A DNA stretch of 51,242 nucleotides from an uncultured Kiritimatiellota bacterium (GTDB lineage Bacteria; Verrucomicrobiota; Kiritimatiellia; RFP12; UBA1067). Made by a program: the position numbers and the translations under genes. Below are positions 17,250 to 25,463 of the stretch, piece after piece. How positions within the stretch are numbered: position 1 is the first letter of the stretch; every line of letters begins with the position of its first letter. The notes beneath the pieces were generated by a model. It ran no database searches. It had not been told where the DNA came from and saw only the letters and a program-made list of their open reading frames with translations. The DNA lies in assembly GCA_934621385.1 (NCBI GenBank), contig CAKTUI010000021.1, positions 1-51,242 on the forward strand, written 5' to 3'.

Positions 17250-17492
17250 ATGGAGAAAGAGTCGGGTGAGAAAGAAAGTTGCTTTATGGGCTTTATGATG
17301 GCAGTGATGGCGGCGATTGCGGTGATGGCAATGGCAAGGATGACACTCATGACCGTGTTCACGATGACGACGAAGGGACAACCCACGCCCACCAATTCGC
17401 GGCACATTCAAACAAAAAGCCGCGTACACAGGAGAGGTATCGGGCAAGAGCGTCCGCTCCTCCCCTGCACGACCGCCCGTTCTTGGGCGTAG
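17250..17492 (+). CDS. Small Met-rich single-helix membrane protein, hypothetical
   Basis: The only plus-strand gene I can support. It would encode 80 residues: an acidic/charged N-terminus (MEKESGEKES), then one hydrophobic helix of about 28 residues from Cys11 with ten methionines, then a basic, Ser/Thr/Pro-rich tail. I recognise no family. Support comes from its own TTGACA promoter upstream, a strong terminator at 17535-17571 downstream, and the near-leaderless spacing seen elsewhere here. There is no ribosome site, so a non-coding RNA of about 330 nt from the same promoter is the main alternative. A hydrophobic frame also exists on the opposite strand, a consequence of the same low-complexity stretch of ATGGC-like units. 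Confidence 0.45.
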   Translation: MEKESGEKESCFMGFMMAVMAAIAVMAMARMTLMTVFTMTTKGQPTPTNSRHIQTKSRVHRRGIGQERPLLPCTTARSWA

Positions 17493-17534
17493 GCAAGACG
17501 CACCCTGCGCGGCAAAAAGTGCCGCGTCCACGGA

Positions 17535-17571
17535 GTCGGACGGGATTCTCCCCCGTCCGACGTTTCTTTTT
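17535..17571 (+). terminator. Rho-independent terminator of the plus-strand transcript
   Basis: GTCGGACGGG (17535-17544) pairs perfectly with CCCGTCCGAC (17552-17561) across a 7-nt loop, followed by GTTTCTTTTT. A second 7-bp hairpin (CGCGGCA/TGCCGCG, 17508-17526) lies just before it. Confidence 0.75.
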
Positions 17572-17610
17572 GAACGAAAAAGCGGTGAAAACAAGCACAA
17601 AACGGCCCCA

Positions 17611-17755
17611 AAGGTCGCGCAACCTTCGGTGCAAGGTCTGCAGACCCCACAGAACAAGGTCTGCAGACCTTTTGCCGCGCCGCCGCCAAGAAAACCACCC
17701 TCGCGGCAGGTTGAATGGACCCCAAAATGGGGAATACCACGGCGGCATTCCGCCG
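17611..17755. repeat. Array D: phased dyads of unlike sequence
   Basis: Successive dyads are centred near 17618.5 (AAGGT..ACCTT), 17640.5 (GGTCTGCAGACC), 17663.5 (AGGTCTGCAGACCT), then 17705 (CC..GG), 17726 (CCCC..GGGG) and 17747.5 (CGGCGG..CCGCCG). Steps are 22, 23, about 2 x 21, 21 and 21.5 bp. The first three share AGGT arms; the rest do not. The pitch matches arrays A-C, but the later units are short and could be chance. It lies immediately after dxs in the remaining gene-free part of 16972-17761. Confidence 0.5.
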
Positions 17756-17761
17756 CGCCAC

Positions 17762-19528
17762 TCAAGCGTAAACGGAAAGAATATCCTCAACAAGAAGCGG
17801 AACGGTCAGGCGATTCGCCGCGAGGAACTCGGGCACCGCATAACGGTCGGCGAACTTCTTCGCCGCGCCCCTCACGAGAACCTTCATCTCCGTCGGACCG
17901 TAGAACCGCGCAACCTTCTCGCCGAAGCCGCCATCGACAACGCCGTCCTCCAGCGTGACGACAAGCGCGTGGTCGGCCTTGAGGCCGTTCAGCGTCTCCT
18001 CGTCAAGTTCCGACGCGGTTCTCGGATTGACAAGCGTCGCCGCAATCCCCTTCTCCTTGAGCGCATCCGCAAGTTCCGCACCAAGCGTGTAGTAATTGCC
18101 AAGGCCAAGAATCGCAACGCCCCGTCCATGCCGCGTGACATCGTAGCGGATGCGTCCCGAATAGTCTGACAAAACCTCCACGTCATTCTCCCGAACACCG
18201 TTCGCGGGCTCACGAATGGCGACGGGATGCCCTGTATGGTCAATGGACCAGTCGAGCATGGCGAAGTACTCCTTCTCGCTCGTCGGGCAGAGGTAGACGA
18301 GATTCGGAATGTTCGACAGGAGCGGAATGTCAAACCAGCAGAGGTGGGTGACGTCGTTCATCGTCGCGAGCCCGCCCGTCGTGACCACGATGGTCGCAGG
18401 ATTGTCGTTCACGCAGAGGTCCTGGCTCAACTGGTCGTAGGCGCGCTGAACGAACGTCGAAACCACGCTGTAGACGGGCTTCGCGCCGCCCTTGGCAATG
18501 GCACTCGCGAATGCGACGGCGTGCTCCTCGCAGATGCCGACGTCGACGAACTGCTTGCCGGCCCGCTCGCGGTTGGCTTTTGTAAAGCCGAGCATGGCGG
18601 GCACCGCGGCGTTGATGACGACGACCTTCGGGTCGGCGGCCATTTTCGCGAGCAGGTGCTCCGCAAAGCGGCTGCCAATCCAGCCGTCCGCCGGAGGCGG
18701 CGGCAAGAGCGACTTGCCCGTCACGGGGTCGAACGGTGCCATACCCCAGTGCCACGCCTCCTTGTTGTCCGTCGCGGGCTTCCATCCATGCCCCTTCTCG
18801 GTATTTAGGTGGACGACGACTGGGCGCGGCGAATCCTTCACCTGGCGGAACGCCGCCTCAACTGCCGCCTCATCATTCCCGTTCGCAACATAGACGTAGT
18901 CGAAACCCATCGCCTTGAAGAAGTTGCAGGGATCGGTGCCATTCGTCTCACGCAGACGGGCAAGCGACCCATAGAATCCGCCGTGCGGTTCGGCGATGGA
19001 CATCTGGTTATCGTTGAAGACGACAATCAGGTTCGTGCCCTGTTCCGCCGCATTGTTGAGTCCCTCAAGGGTCTCACCGCCCGAAAGCGACCCATCGCCG
19101 ATGACGGCAATGACATTGAACTTTTCGCCGCGCAAGTCACGCGCCTTGGCGAGTCCCGTCGCCAGCGACACGCTTGTCGCGGTATGCCCGACAATAAAGT
19201 GGTCGTGGGGCGATTCGCTCGGCTCGGTATAGCCCGAGACGTCGTCGTAGTGCGCCTCATCGACATAGGCCTGCATGCGCCCCGTCAGCATCTTGTGGGG
19301 ATAGCACTGGTGCGACACGTCAAAGACAATCTTGTCGACCGGCGAATTGAAGACACGGTGCAGGGCGACGGCCGCCTCGATGAAGCCGAGGTTCGGCCCG
19401 ACGTGCCCCGTATGCCGTGAAGCACGAAGAACAAGAGCCTTGCGCATCTCGTCGCAGAGGTCGGTGACTTTCTCCGCCGGCACGGCCTTGACATCCGCCG
19501 GTCCCTTGATGGACATCAAATCAAACAT
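17762..19528 (-). CDS. dxs: 1-deoxy-D-xylulose-5-phosphate synthase, short-type
   Basis: Thiamine-diphosphate enzyme that condenses pyruvate with glyceraldehyde 3-phosphate at the entry to the MEP isoprenoid pathway. The 588-residue product is shorter than E. coli Dxs (about 620). It has HTGHVGPNLG, DVSHQCYPHKMLTG, the ThDP motif GDGSLSGGETLEGLNNA with VVFNDNQMSIAE, and the second-domain blocks GICEEHAVAFA and GGLATMNDVTHLCWFDI. These details fit a divergent Dxs-like clade found in anaerobes that often coexists with a classical Dxs, so a different acceptor is possible. AAGGAGAAAG precedes the ATG. It ends the LysR-headed redox operon, an unexpected place for an isoprenoid gene. Confidence 0.85.
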   Translation of the reverse strand: MFDLMSIKGPADVKAVPAEKVTDLCDEMRKALVLRASRHTGHVGPNLGFIEAAVALHRVFNSPVDKIVFDVSHQCYPHKMLTGRMQAYVDEAHYDDVSGYTEPSESPHDHFIVGHTATSVSLATGLAKARDLRGEKFNVIAVIGDGSLSGGETLEGLNNAAEQGTNLIVVFNDNQMSIAEPHGGFYGSLARLRETNGTDPCNFFKAMGFDYVYVANGNDEAAVEAAFRQVKDSPRPVVVHLNTEKGHGWKPATDNKEAWHWGMAPFDPVTGKSLLPPPPADGWIGSRFAEHLLAKMAADPKVVVINAAVPAMLGFTKANRERAGKQFVDVGICEEHAVAFASAIAKGGAKPVYSVVSTFVQRAYDQLSQDLCVNDNPATIVVTTGGLATMNDVTHLCWFDIPLLSNIPNLVYLCPTSEKEYFAMLDWSIDHTGHPVAIREPANGVRENDVEVLSDYSGRIRYDVTRHGRGVAILGLGNYYTLGAELADALKEKGIAATLVNPRTASELDEETLNGLKADHALVVTLEDGVVDGGFGEKVARFYGPTEMKVLVRGAAKKFADRYAVPEFLAANRLTVPLLVEDILSVYA

Positions 19529-19541
19529 GGTTGCTTTCTCC

Positions 19542-20147
19542 TTATCTGATGAAGTTGGTCATCTGCCACGGCTCGGGTGTCGGGACTCCCGCCTTGAGGC
19601 CCTTTGCCATCCAGGCGAGGTTATGCCCGAGGAGCCGCATCGTCTGCAGGCCTTCCGCGTCCTGCGCGACCTCGCCCGCCTCCCGTCCATAGGCAATGTT
19701 CCAGTACTGGGAGCCGGCGACGGGCATACCGAGGATGCCATAGAACATATTGAGCGTCTGAAACGCCGCGCTCGCGCCGCCGCGTCGGCAGACGGCGACG
19801 GATGCCGCCGGCTTGCCGCGCAAACGCCCAGCCGCCGCAAAGAAGACGCGCTGCATCACGGCCAGCAAGGCCCCGTTGGGCTGGGCGTAGTAGACGGGCG
19901 AACCAAGCACCAGGGCATCCGCCGCGAGGGCTTTCTCAAGAATCTCATTGGCAACATCATCCGCAAAGACGCAGCGTCCGAGTTCCGAACACTTCCGACA
20001 GGCGATGCACCCCCGAATGGGGCGAACGCCAATCTGGACGATTTCGCTCTCAACGCCGTCCGCCTTCAGCGCGGACGCGACCTCTTCCAGAGCCCGCATC
20101 GTGTTGCCGTTCGCGCGGGGACTGCCATTCACGAGCAAGGCCTTCAC
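19542..20147 (-). CDS. Isf-type iron-sulfur flavoprotein / NAD(P)H-dependent FMN reductase
   Basis: A 201-residue flavodoxin-fold protein. The FMN phosphate loop is NGSPRANGNT (7-16), and GSPVYYAQPNG is the second flavin loop. Between them Cys47, Cys50, Cys53 and Cys59 give CX2CX2CX5C, the compact 4Fe-4S motif of iron-sulfur flavoproteins (Isf), which pass electrons between ferredoxin and oxidants such as O2 or quinones. The start is GTG, overlapping the upstream stop, and is served by a GGAGGTG site embedded in the upstream gene. It is paired with a second Isf-type gene and lies between it and dxs. The physiological partner is not known. Confidence 0.85.
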   Translation of the reverse strand: MKALLVNGSPRANGNTMRALEEVASALKADGVESEIVQIGVRPIRGCIACRKCSELGRCVFADDVANEILEKALAADALVLGSPVYYAQPNGALLAVMQRVFFAAAGRLRGKPAASVAVCRRGGASAAFQTLNMFYGILGMPVAGSQYWNIAYGREAGEVAQDAEGLQTMRLLGHNLAWMAKGLKAGVPTPEPWQMTNFIR

Positions 20148-20698
20148 TTGGACACCTCCGCGACGATGGACTTGCCGAGGTCGAAAGCCTCCTGCATGAA
20201 CTTGGTGGACTTGACCGCCCCCTGCTCGTAGACTTCCGTCGCAAGCACGCTCCCCGCAATTCGTGCACCATCGAAGCAGTCCATGTAGCCCTGGACGGCG
20301 GCAAGCACATTGTCGAACGAGGCGTTCTCGGCCATCGTTGCGACGACGTAGTAGGGCTTGCCCTTCGGCTCGGGCCAGAACTGGACCGAGCGATCGAGCA
20401 CGGCTTTCAGCTGCGCGGCAATCGTAAAGTAGTAGACGGGCGTGCCGAAGACGACCGCATCCGCCTCACACATTGCGCGGCAAATGTCGTTCGCGTCGTC
20501 CTTCTGAATGCAGTGGTGCAACTTCTGGCAGGCGTAGCAACCCATGCAAAAACCAATCTTCTTTCCGCGCAGGCGCACGAGTTCTGCCGCGCCGCCCGCC
20601 GCCTCAACGCCCTTCGCCACCTCTTCGCACAGGGCGTGCGAATTTGAGTCCAGCCTCAGGGAGGATGAAATAATCAGGACCTTCTTCTTTGCGTTCAT
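20144..20698 (-). CDS. Isf-type iron-sulfur flavoprotein
   Basis: A 184-residue flavodoxin-fold protein parallel to its downstream neighbour. It has the FMN loop SSSLRLDSNS (11-20), Cys51/54/57/63 in CX2CX2CX5C spacing, and GTPVYYFTIAAQLK. Those are the Isf hallmarks, so an electron-transfer or reductase role is expected. The frame is open to an ATG at 20713, but the ATG at 20698 has GGAG with a 9-nt spacer and is preferred. It ends in EVSK because an AGGTG ribosome site and overlapping GTGA for the next gene are built into its last codons. Confidence 0.85.
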   Translation of the reverse strand: MNAKKKVLIISSSLRLDSNSHALCEEVAKGVEAAGGAAELVRLRGKKIGFCMGCYACQKLHHCIQKDDANDICRAMCEADAVVFGTPVYYFTIAAQLKAVLDRSVQFWPEPKGKPYYVVATMAENASFDNVLAAVQGYMDCFDGARIAGSVLATEVYEQGAVKSTKFMQEAFDLGKSIVAEVSK

Positions 20699-20758
20699 CT
20701 TTCGTTTCTCCATTTCCGATTGCGTATCGAGTCCGCAATCCTTATTTCTTCAGTGACG

Positions 20759-21814
20759 TTATTCCTTGGTCGCCGCCGCGTAATCCGCATCGCTGACGGG
20801 TTCAAGCCACGTGCTCTTGTTCGTCCCGGGATGGCACTCAATGGCCAGATGGCTGAACCAGGTCTTCGGGCCAGCACCATGCCAGTGCTCGACGTTGGCC
20901 GGTATCTCGACGACCGTGCCGGGTACCATCTTCACCGCCTTCTCACCTCGCGCCTGATACCACCCCTCGCCGCCGACGCAAATGAGAACTTGTCCGCCCG
21001 TGTGCGAATGCCAGTTGTTGCGGCAGCCCGGCTCAAAGGTGACATTGTGAATCGGAACGCCCGTCTCCTTGTCGTGCTTCGTAAGTGCCGCGAGCCAGCA
21101 CCGTCCGCTGAAGTACTGGCGATAGCGCGTATTGGGGAAGCCGGCCTTGAACGGACTCACCGTATCCTCCGTCTCGACGCGAGCAAGGATTTCGCCAATC
21201 TCAGCCTCCGTCACGCCATTGTGCTTCGCGATGCCGATATGCGCCTTAAGCTGGGGCTCCACGTTTCCAATCGCAGCAAGCGCGGCAACGGTCGCCATTT
21301 CCCGCGTCCGCCAGTCGAGCGCATCGCGGCCGAAGATGTCGCCGAAGAGGTGCGCCTTGAGATAGTCGTCAATGGCCGGGCACCAGTCGAAGAACGGGCC
21401 CGCCACCTCGCGTCCGCAGAGCTTCGTCTGGTTGGCCGCACCGCGCACAAGCGACGCGCCGTCGGGACGCGACGGATTGTAGTCGCCCCTGCCGCGCTCG
21501 GCCTCGGGGGCCAGCCTGTAGAGAACGCCGAGCGCATTCAGTGCACGGGGGAACCCGCAGTAGGCGTAAAGTTGCGTTGCCGTCTCCTTGAGTTCGCGCG
21601 TCGTCCAGCCCGCCCCATAGGCGGACTGGAAGGCACCTTCCAGTCCCTGCAAATCACCACGCGCCGTGTAGGCCGCGACATCGCAGAGTGTCATTTCCTT
21701 TTCCGTGAGAGCCATTGTCTTTCCTCCTATTATCGTCAGAATTGCCAGTAAAGAAACCGTCCAAGCCTTCGCATGGGAACGCGTTGCGCCAAGTGCTTGC
21801 CGTATTGGCTTCAT
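20759..21814 (-). CDS. Carboxymuconolactone decarboxylase-like protein with C-terminal cupin, possible N-terminal anchor
   Basis: Up to 351 residues. Two CMD/AhpD-like helical repeats occupy about 70-115 and 195-245, and a cupin domain follows with NWHSHTGG and EHWHGAG supplying the His metal ligands. CMD-cupin fusions are common in redox-stress clusters of anaerobes, but their reaction is not settled. The start is ambiguous. ATG 21814 has AAGGA and gives a basic segment plus hydrophobic stretch (WTVSLLAILTIIGG), which looks like a membrane anchor. ATG 21715 (MALTEKEM) has a perfect AGGAGG with a 7-nt spacer and gives a soluble 318-residue protein. Both may be used. It lies 22 bp after the TonB receptor in the same operon. 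Confidence 0.8.
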   Translation of the reverse strand: MKPIRQALGATRSHAKAWTVSLLAILTIIGGKTMALTEKEMTLCDVAAYTARGDLQGLEGAFQSAYGAGWTTRELKETATQLYAYCGFPRALNALGVLYRLAPEAERGRGDYNPSRPDGASLVRGAANQTKLCGREVAGPFFDWCPAIDDYLKAHLFGDIFGRDALDWRTREMATVAALAAIGNVEPQLKAHIGIAKHNGVTEAEIGEILARVETEDTVSPFKAGFPNTRYRQYFSGRCWLAALTKHDKETGVPIHNVTFEPGCRNNWHSHTGGQVLICVGGEGWYQARGEKAVKMVPGTVVEIPANVEHWHGAGPKTWFSHLAIECHPGTNKSTWLEPVSDADYAAATKE

Positions 21815-21835
21815 CGTTATCTTCCTTTCTTGTTT

Positions 21836-23773
21836 TCAGAACTTGAGACGGCAACCGATGTACCACATGATGCCGTCCATCGGGTAGCCGGGATAGTATT
21901 CGTAGTTTCGGTCCGTGAGGTTCTCAAGCGCCACGAAGATTTCGCCCTCGACGACACTGCTTGTCAGAGACTCAATCGGAACGGCGAGACGCGTATTAAC
22001 GAGCAAGCCCTCCTTGAGTTCGACGAGGTCGGACGACTCCCGCGAATCACGGACGGAGTAGGCGTACATGCGGTCGATGAACTGTCCGTCAATCGTCCAC
22101 TTCAGGTACGGGCAAATCGTCCACGTGCAGCCCGCCGTCGCCGTCCAGCGCGGCAGACGCGAAACGGGACTTGTCTCAGGGTTCGTGTAGGTGAGCCCCG
22201 CGAAGAGGGCGAGGTCGTCCATGGGCCGCCAGTGAGCCGAGAACTCCACGCCACTGGCACGCATCCCGCCGGCATTGACATAGCCGTGCGCCGTGCGGTC
22301 GATTCGGTTCTGGACATCCGTATGAAAGACCGCCGCAAGAAAGTCGACAGATTCGTCAACCGAAACCTCCACGCCGCCGGAGACGTAGTCCATAACCTCC
22401 GCATCCAGCGTGCCCCGTGCATAGTCCGCCGCCAGCGCACGGGTGTAGACGCCCGGGTAGTGGACGCCGCGCGAGGCGGTCGCGAACACCTTCACCCGAT
22501 CGCGCCAGTCAAGCGTGAGCGCGGCATCCGGCGCCCATTCACCGTCGTATTGGCTATGGAAATAATAGCGCGTCCCGACGGAGGGCGTGAGCGTCCAGTC
22601 GTCCGAGAGGCGGAAGTCGTAGCGGGCACCAAGATAGGGCGCGACCGTCGTCAGACTGCCATCAGCCGAGAACGGAATCTGCCCATTGACGAGGTTGCGT
22701 GTCTCGGTCTCGCCGTGCTCGTGCAGAAGATCGAGTCCGCCGCGAATCCAGAGGTCCGCCCAAACATTCCCCTCGTAGAAGTTCCGGAAACTGAAGTTCA
22801 GCCACTCGGTATGCGCGTTGCCGTCCATGGCGGGACGCGGTGCCGGCGGACGGCAAAGCCCGTCCTGATACCAGTTGATTGTGCCGCGCTCGAATGAGAA
22901 GAGAGAGAAGCCCTTCAAATTGTCGCGTCCCGTGTCAAAGCGCGTCGTATAGAGGTCGGTCGAGAGGTCGAAGCGGTCGGTGCGCGGCGGTGGACGACCG
23001 ACGACTCCCGGATCCTCGACCTTGCTCTCCGTATGCTGATAGACGAAGCCGAGGTGGTCGTATTCCGAGAAGTCCACGCCCAGCCGTCCGAATGCACTCT
23101 TGAGAATGGAGCGGTTGTGGTCGCGATAGCCGTCCGAATACTTGTAGCTCATGCCGCCGTAGGCATCGACGGGGCCTTCCTTCAGGCCGGCCGAACCGGC
23201 GGAGAGAAAGGTGTTGTAGCGTCCGTAGACGAGATCAAGTTCGGCCTCGTGACCCGGCTCGCGGCGACGCCGCGTCTCGACATCCACCGCCCCGAACGTA
23301 TCCGAGTAGCGGGCCGGGTGCGGACTCTTCTGGACGGAAACCGACTCCGCGAAGTCGATGGGCATCGCATCCATCAGCGGATGCCCCCACATCCCGGACT
23401 CGCGTGGCGCGCCATCCGTATAAAGGCGCACCTCGCCGCCGGGACGCGCCGTGCCCATGCCGCGAATGTAGACGCTACCGCCCTGCGCACCGCCATAGCT
23501 GCCGATGGGCGCATAACGCGAAATCGTCACGCCCGGAACCTGTCGCAGGGCCGTCTGGATGTCCTGCGCATTCAGCCGCGCCAGCTGCTCACGGGAGACC
23601 AGCACCGTCTCGGCACCATCCCGTGAGATGCTCTCCGCCTGGGTGACGGGGCTCGCCGTCACGACCACCGGCGGCAGTTCAGCCACGAGGTTGGTCTCCG
23701 CCCCCACAAGAGAGGCGGATGCCAAAAGGACGACGAGTCCAATCTGAGAGGAGAAGTCTGTCTTCATATTCAT
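21836..23773 (-). CDS. TonB-dependent outer-membrane receptor
   Basis: A 645-residue receptor that would import a ligand across the outer membrane using TonB energy. It has a signal peptide (residues 1-25, cleavage after VGA), a TonB-box-like stretch (PPVVVTAS), a plug domain (about 40-150, with PGVTISRY and VYIRGMG), and a beta-barrel rich in alternating aromatic strands, ending in a terminal Phe (CRLKF) as expected for outer-membrane proteins. Size is typical of cobalamin/siderophore-class receptors. The substrate cannot be read from sequence. The site upstream is AAGTAAGTAAG within a 17-bp tandem duplication. Its place in a redox operon suggests uptake of a cofactor or electron carrier (inference). 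Confidence 0.92.
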   Translation of the reverse strand: MNMKTDFSSQIGLVVLLASASLVGAETNLVAELPPVVVTASPVTQAESISRDGAETVLVSREQLARLNAQDIQTALRQVPGVTISRYAPIGSYGGAQGGSVYIRGMGTARPGGEVRLYTDGAPRESGMWGHPLMDAMPIDFAESVSVQKSPHPARYSDTFGAVDVETRRRREPGHEAELDLVYGRYNTFLSAGSAGLKEGPVDAYGGMSYKYSDGYRDHNRSILKSAFGRLGVDFSEYDHLGFVYQHTESKVEDPGVVGRPPPRTDRFDLSTDLYTTRFDTGRDNLKGFSLFSFERGTINWYQDGLCRPPAPRPAMDGNAHTEWLNFSFRNFYEGNVWADLWIRGGLDLLHEHGETETRNLVNGQIPFSADGSLTTVAPYLGARYDFRLSDDWTLTPSVGTRYYFHSQYDGEWAPDAALTLDWRDRVKVFATASRGVHYPGVYTRALAADYARGTLDAEVMDYVSGGVEVSVDESVDFLAAVFHTDVQNRIDRTAHGYVNAGGMRASGVEFSAHWRPMDDLALFAGLTYTNPETSPVSRLPRWTATAGCTWTICPYLKWTIDGQFIDRMYAYSVRDSRESSDLVELKEGLLVNTRLAVPIESLTSSVVEGEIFVALENLTDRNYEYYPGYPMDGIMWYIGCRLKF

Positions 23774-23774
23774 C

Positions 23775-23808
23775 TTACTTACTTAGTTGTGTTACTTACT
23801 TAGTTGTG
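23775..23808. repeat. Perfect 17-bp tandem duplication at a gene junction
   Basis: TTACTTACTTAGTTGTG occurs twice, back to back (23775-23791 and 23792-23808). It spans the stop codon of the NapH-DUF1893 gene and the ribosome-site region of the TonB receptor. Within each unit TTAC is itself repeated. The duplication may have created the present stop or adjusted the spacing to the next gene. Confidence 0.85.
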
Positions 23809-25463
23809 GAAGGCGGCGTATGCGTCCGCACGAAACCGCGCAGTGCCGCGACCATTTTCTCGGGCTCGGTCTCCGTGCCAACGGTGGCTTCCATCGGGCA
23901 GGATGCGCTCAAATCGCGATTCAGAATCTTCGGCACCATCCGTTCGGCTGTCGCCCGAACGCCATGGGACTCAAGAAACGCCTTCGCATCCTCGCCCATG
24001 AGCAGTCCATGGACATGACGCGCCCGTCCGACGATGGCGACCGCCGCCGCCGCACGCCCGATGACCTTATCCACGACAATCGCCCCGTTGAGCGAATCCG
24101 AATCGAGGAGGGAGAGAATCGGCTGAACGCCCCTTCCCTGTGCCCGTGCGCCAATCACGCCACCGCGAGCCGCCACAACCGCCGCGCCGCCGCGTTGGAC
24201 GAGTCCCGTCATCTCGGCGATGAGGTCGGTCTCTCTGAACGGCCGCACCACGCGCTGACGGTCGAAGCCCTTGACAAAAATCGCCGGCATCGGCCGCGAC
24301 GGGCAGACATGCTCGCACGCCCCGCACCCGATGCAACGCTCGCGGTCAACGACAGGGAATCCGCCGACAAGCGTGATGGCCTTGACGGGGCACTTGCGCT
24401 GACACGCCGTGCAGGGCGTACCATCCTTCGTGCGCAGGCAGAGGTCCTTCTTCCAGATGGCATGGCCCATGTGCAGGTCGCGGCGATCGACATGATCCAG
24501 CAGCCGCAACGCCCCCGCCGGACAGGCCGCCGCACACTTCTGCGGACACGCCAAGCGGCAGTGCGATCGGCGGAAGTCCATCTTCGGTTGACCGAACGTC
24601 TTCAGGGACATGGACGGCACAAGGCACTTCTCCGGACACGCCGCCACGCAGGCATCGCACCCGACGCACATCCGCTGAAAGAGCGGCCGGTCAACCGCGC
24701 CCGGCGGCAGGACCTCGGCCGGACGCGCCGGAACGCCCGGCAGGGAGATTGGCGCAAAGCCACCGTCCACCGTCTTCTCGCCGAGTTCCGCAACCGCAAG
24801 GATCCCAAAGCCCGACAGGGCCTCACGCCGCGTCACGCCTTCGTCGGCAGGCTTCGCGGCAACCGTGGGCTTGCCCATCGTCCGATTCGCGGCGAAGCAC
24901 TTCCGGCAATTGCCGCATCCGTCGTGCTTCAGGTCAATCTTGTTCGCCATCAGCGCACGACGCGCCAGAAGGTTGAAGAGCGTCCCCACGGGGCACACCC
25001 AGTTGCACCAGATGCGTCCCGAGCGAATGGTCGCCAGGAGCAGCACAACCGCCGCGAGAACGACGCCCGGCACGAAACCGACGAGAGCCTTGCCGACAAT
25101 CGAATAGGGCGTCAGCGCCCAGCCGAGGCCGCCAAGTCCGCAGGCGACAAGCGTCCCCACGATCGCGAACACCACCCAGCGGACAATCCGCTGCGCCCGC
25201 GTCTCCGGCAGGCGCGTACAGACGCGCCGGACGTGCGTCCTCGGGTGAATGACGAAGTGGGCCACACTCTGCAGGATGCCGAGCGGACACAGCCACGAGC
25301 AGAAGAACCGCCCGATGATCGGTGCCAGCAACAAAACCACGAGAAAGACGAGCGTCGGTACGGGCTGGATGCGCAGGGCCTTCGCCGTCGGCAATCCGTA
25401 GAACGCCCCGCAGACAACGGCGAGGGACAGGAGCACCACAAGGCGCAGAATCGTCCTCTTCAT
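23796..25463 (-). CDS. NapH/NosR-like membrane ferredoxin fused to DUF1893
   Basis: A 555-residue electron-transfer protein. The first part (1-145) has membrane helices with CSWLCP (55-60) and CNWVCP (153-158), the CxxxCP pair of NapH/NosR/RdxA proteins. A Cys-rich CGNCRKC follows at about 180. Then a ferredoxin region (about 265-390) carries several 4Fe-4S motifs (CVGCDACVAACP, CRLACPQKC, CTACQRKCP, CIGCGACEHVCP). The C-terminus (about 410-520) is a DUF1893 domain, with IVVDKVIGRAAA and CPMEATV. The fusion suggests that DUF1893 acts with low-potential electrons (inference). It is translationally coupled to the aldo/keto reductase gene by an AGGAGGTG site and ATGA overlap. Confidence 0.88.
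   Translation of the reverse strand: MKRTILRLVVLLSLAVVCGAFYGLPTAKALRIQPVPTLVFLVVLLLAPIIGRFFCSWLCPLGILQSVAHFVIHPRTHVRRVCTRLPETRAQRIVRWVVFAIVGTLVACGLGGLGWALTPYSIVGKALVGFVPGVVLAAVVLLLATIRSGRIWCNWVCPVGTLFNLLARRALMANKIDLKHDGCGNCRKCFAANRTMGKPTVAAKPADEGVTRREALSGFGILAVAELGEKTVDGGFAPISLPGVPARPAEVLPPGAVDRPLFQRMCVGCDACVAACPEKCLVPSMSLKTFGQPKMDFRRSHCRLACPQKCAAACPAGALRLLDHVDRRDLHMGHAIWKKDLCLRTKDGTPCTACQRKCPVKAITLVGGFPVVDRERCIGCGACEHVCPSRPMPAIFVKGFDRQRVVRPFRETDLIAEMTGLVQRGGAAVVAARGGVIGARAQGRGVQPILSLLDSDSLNGAIVVDKVIGRAAAAVAIVGRARHVHGLLMGEDAKAFLESHGVRATAERMVPKILNRDLSASCPMEATVGTETEPEKMVAALRGFVRTHTPPSTTK

Noticed and set aside
16961..17407. A minus-strand hydrophobic frame opposite the plus-strand small gene
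   Set aside because: Hydrophobicity is produced by the same ATGGC-like low-complexity stretch, the frame runs into Arg/Pro-rich sequence and overlaps the pilB start, and its upstream DNA has no -10 box.
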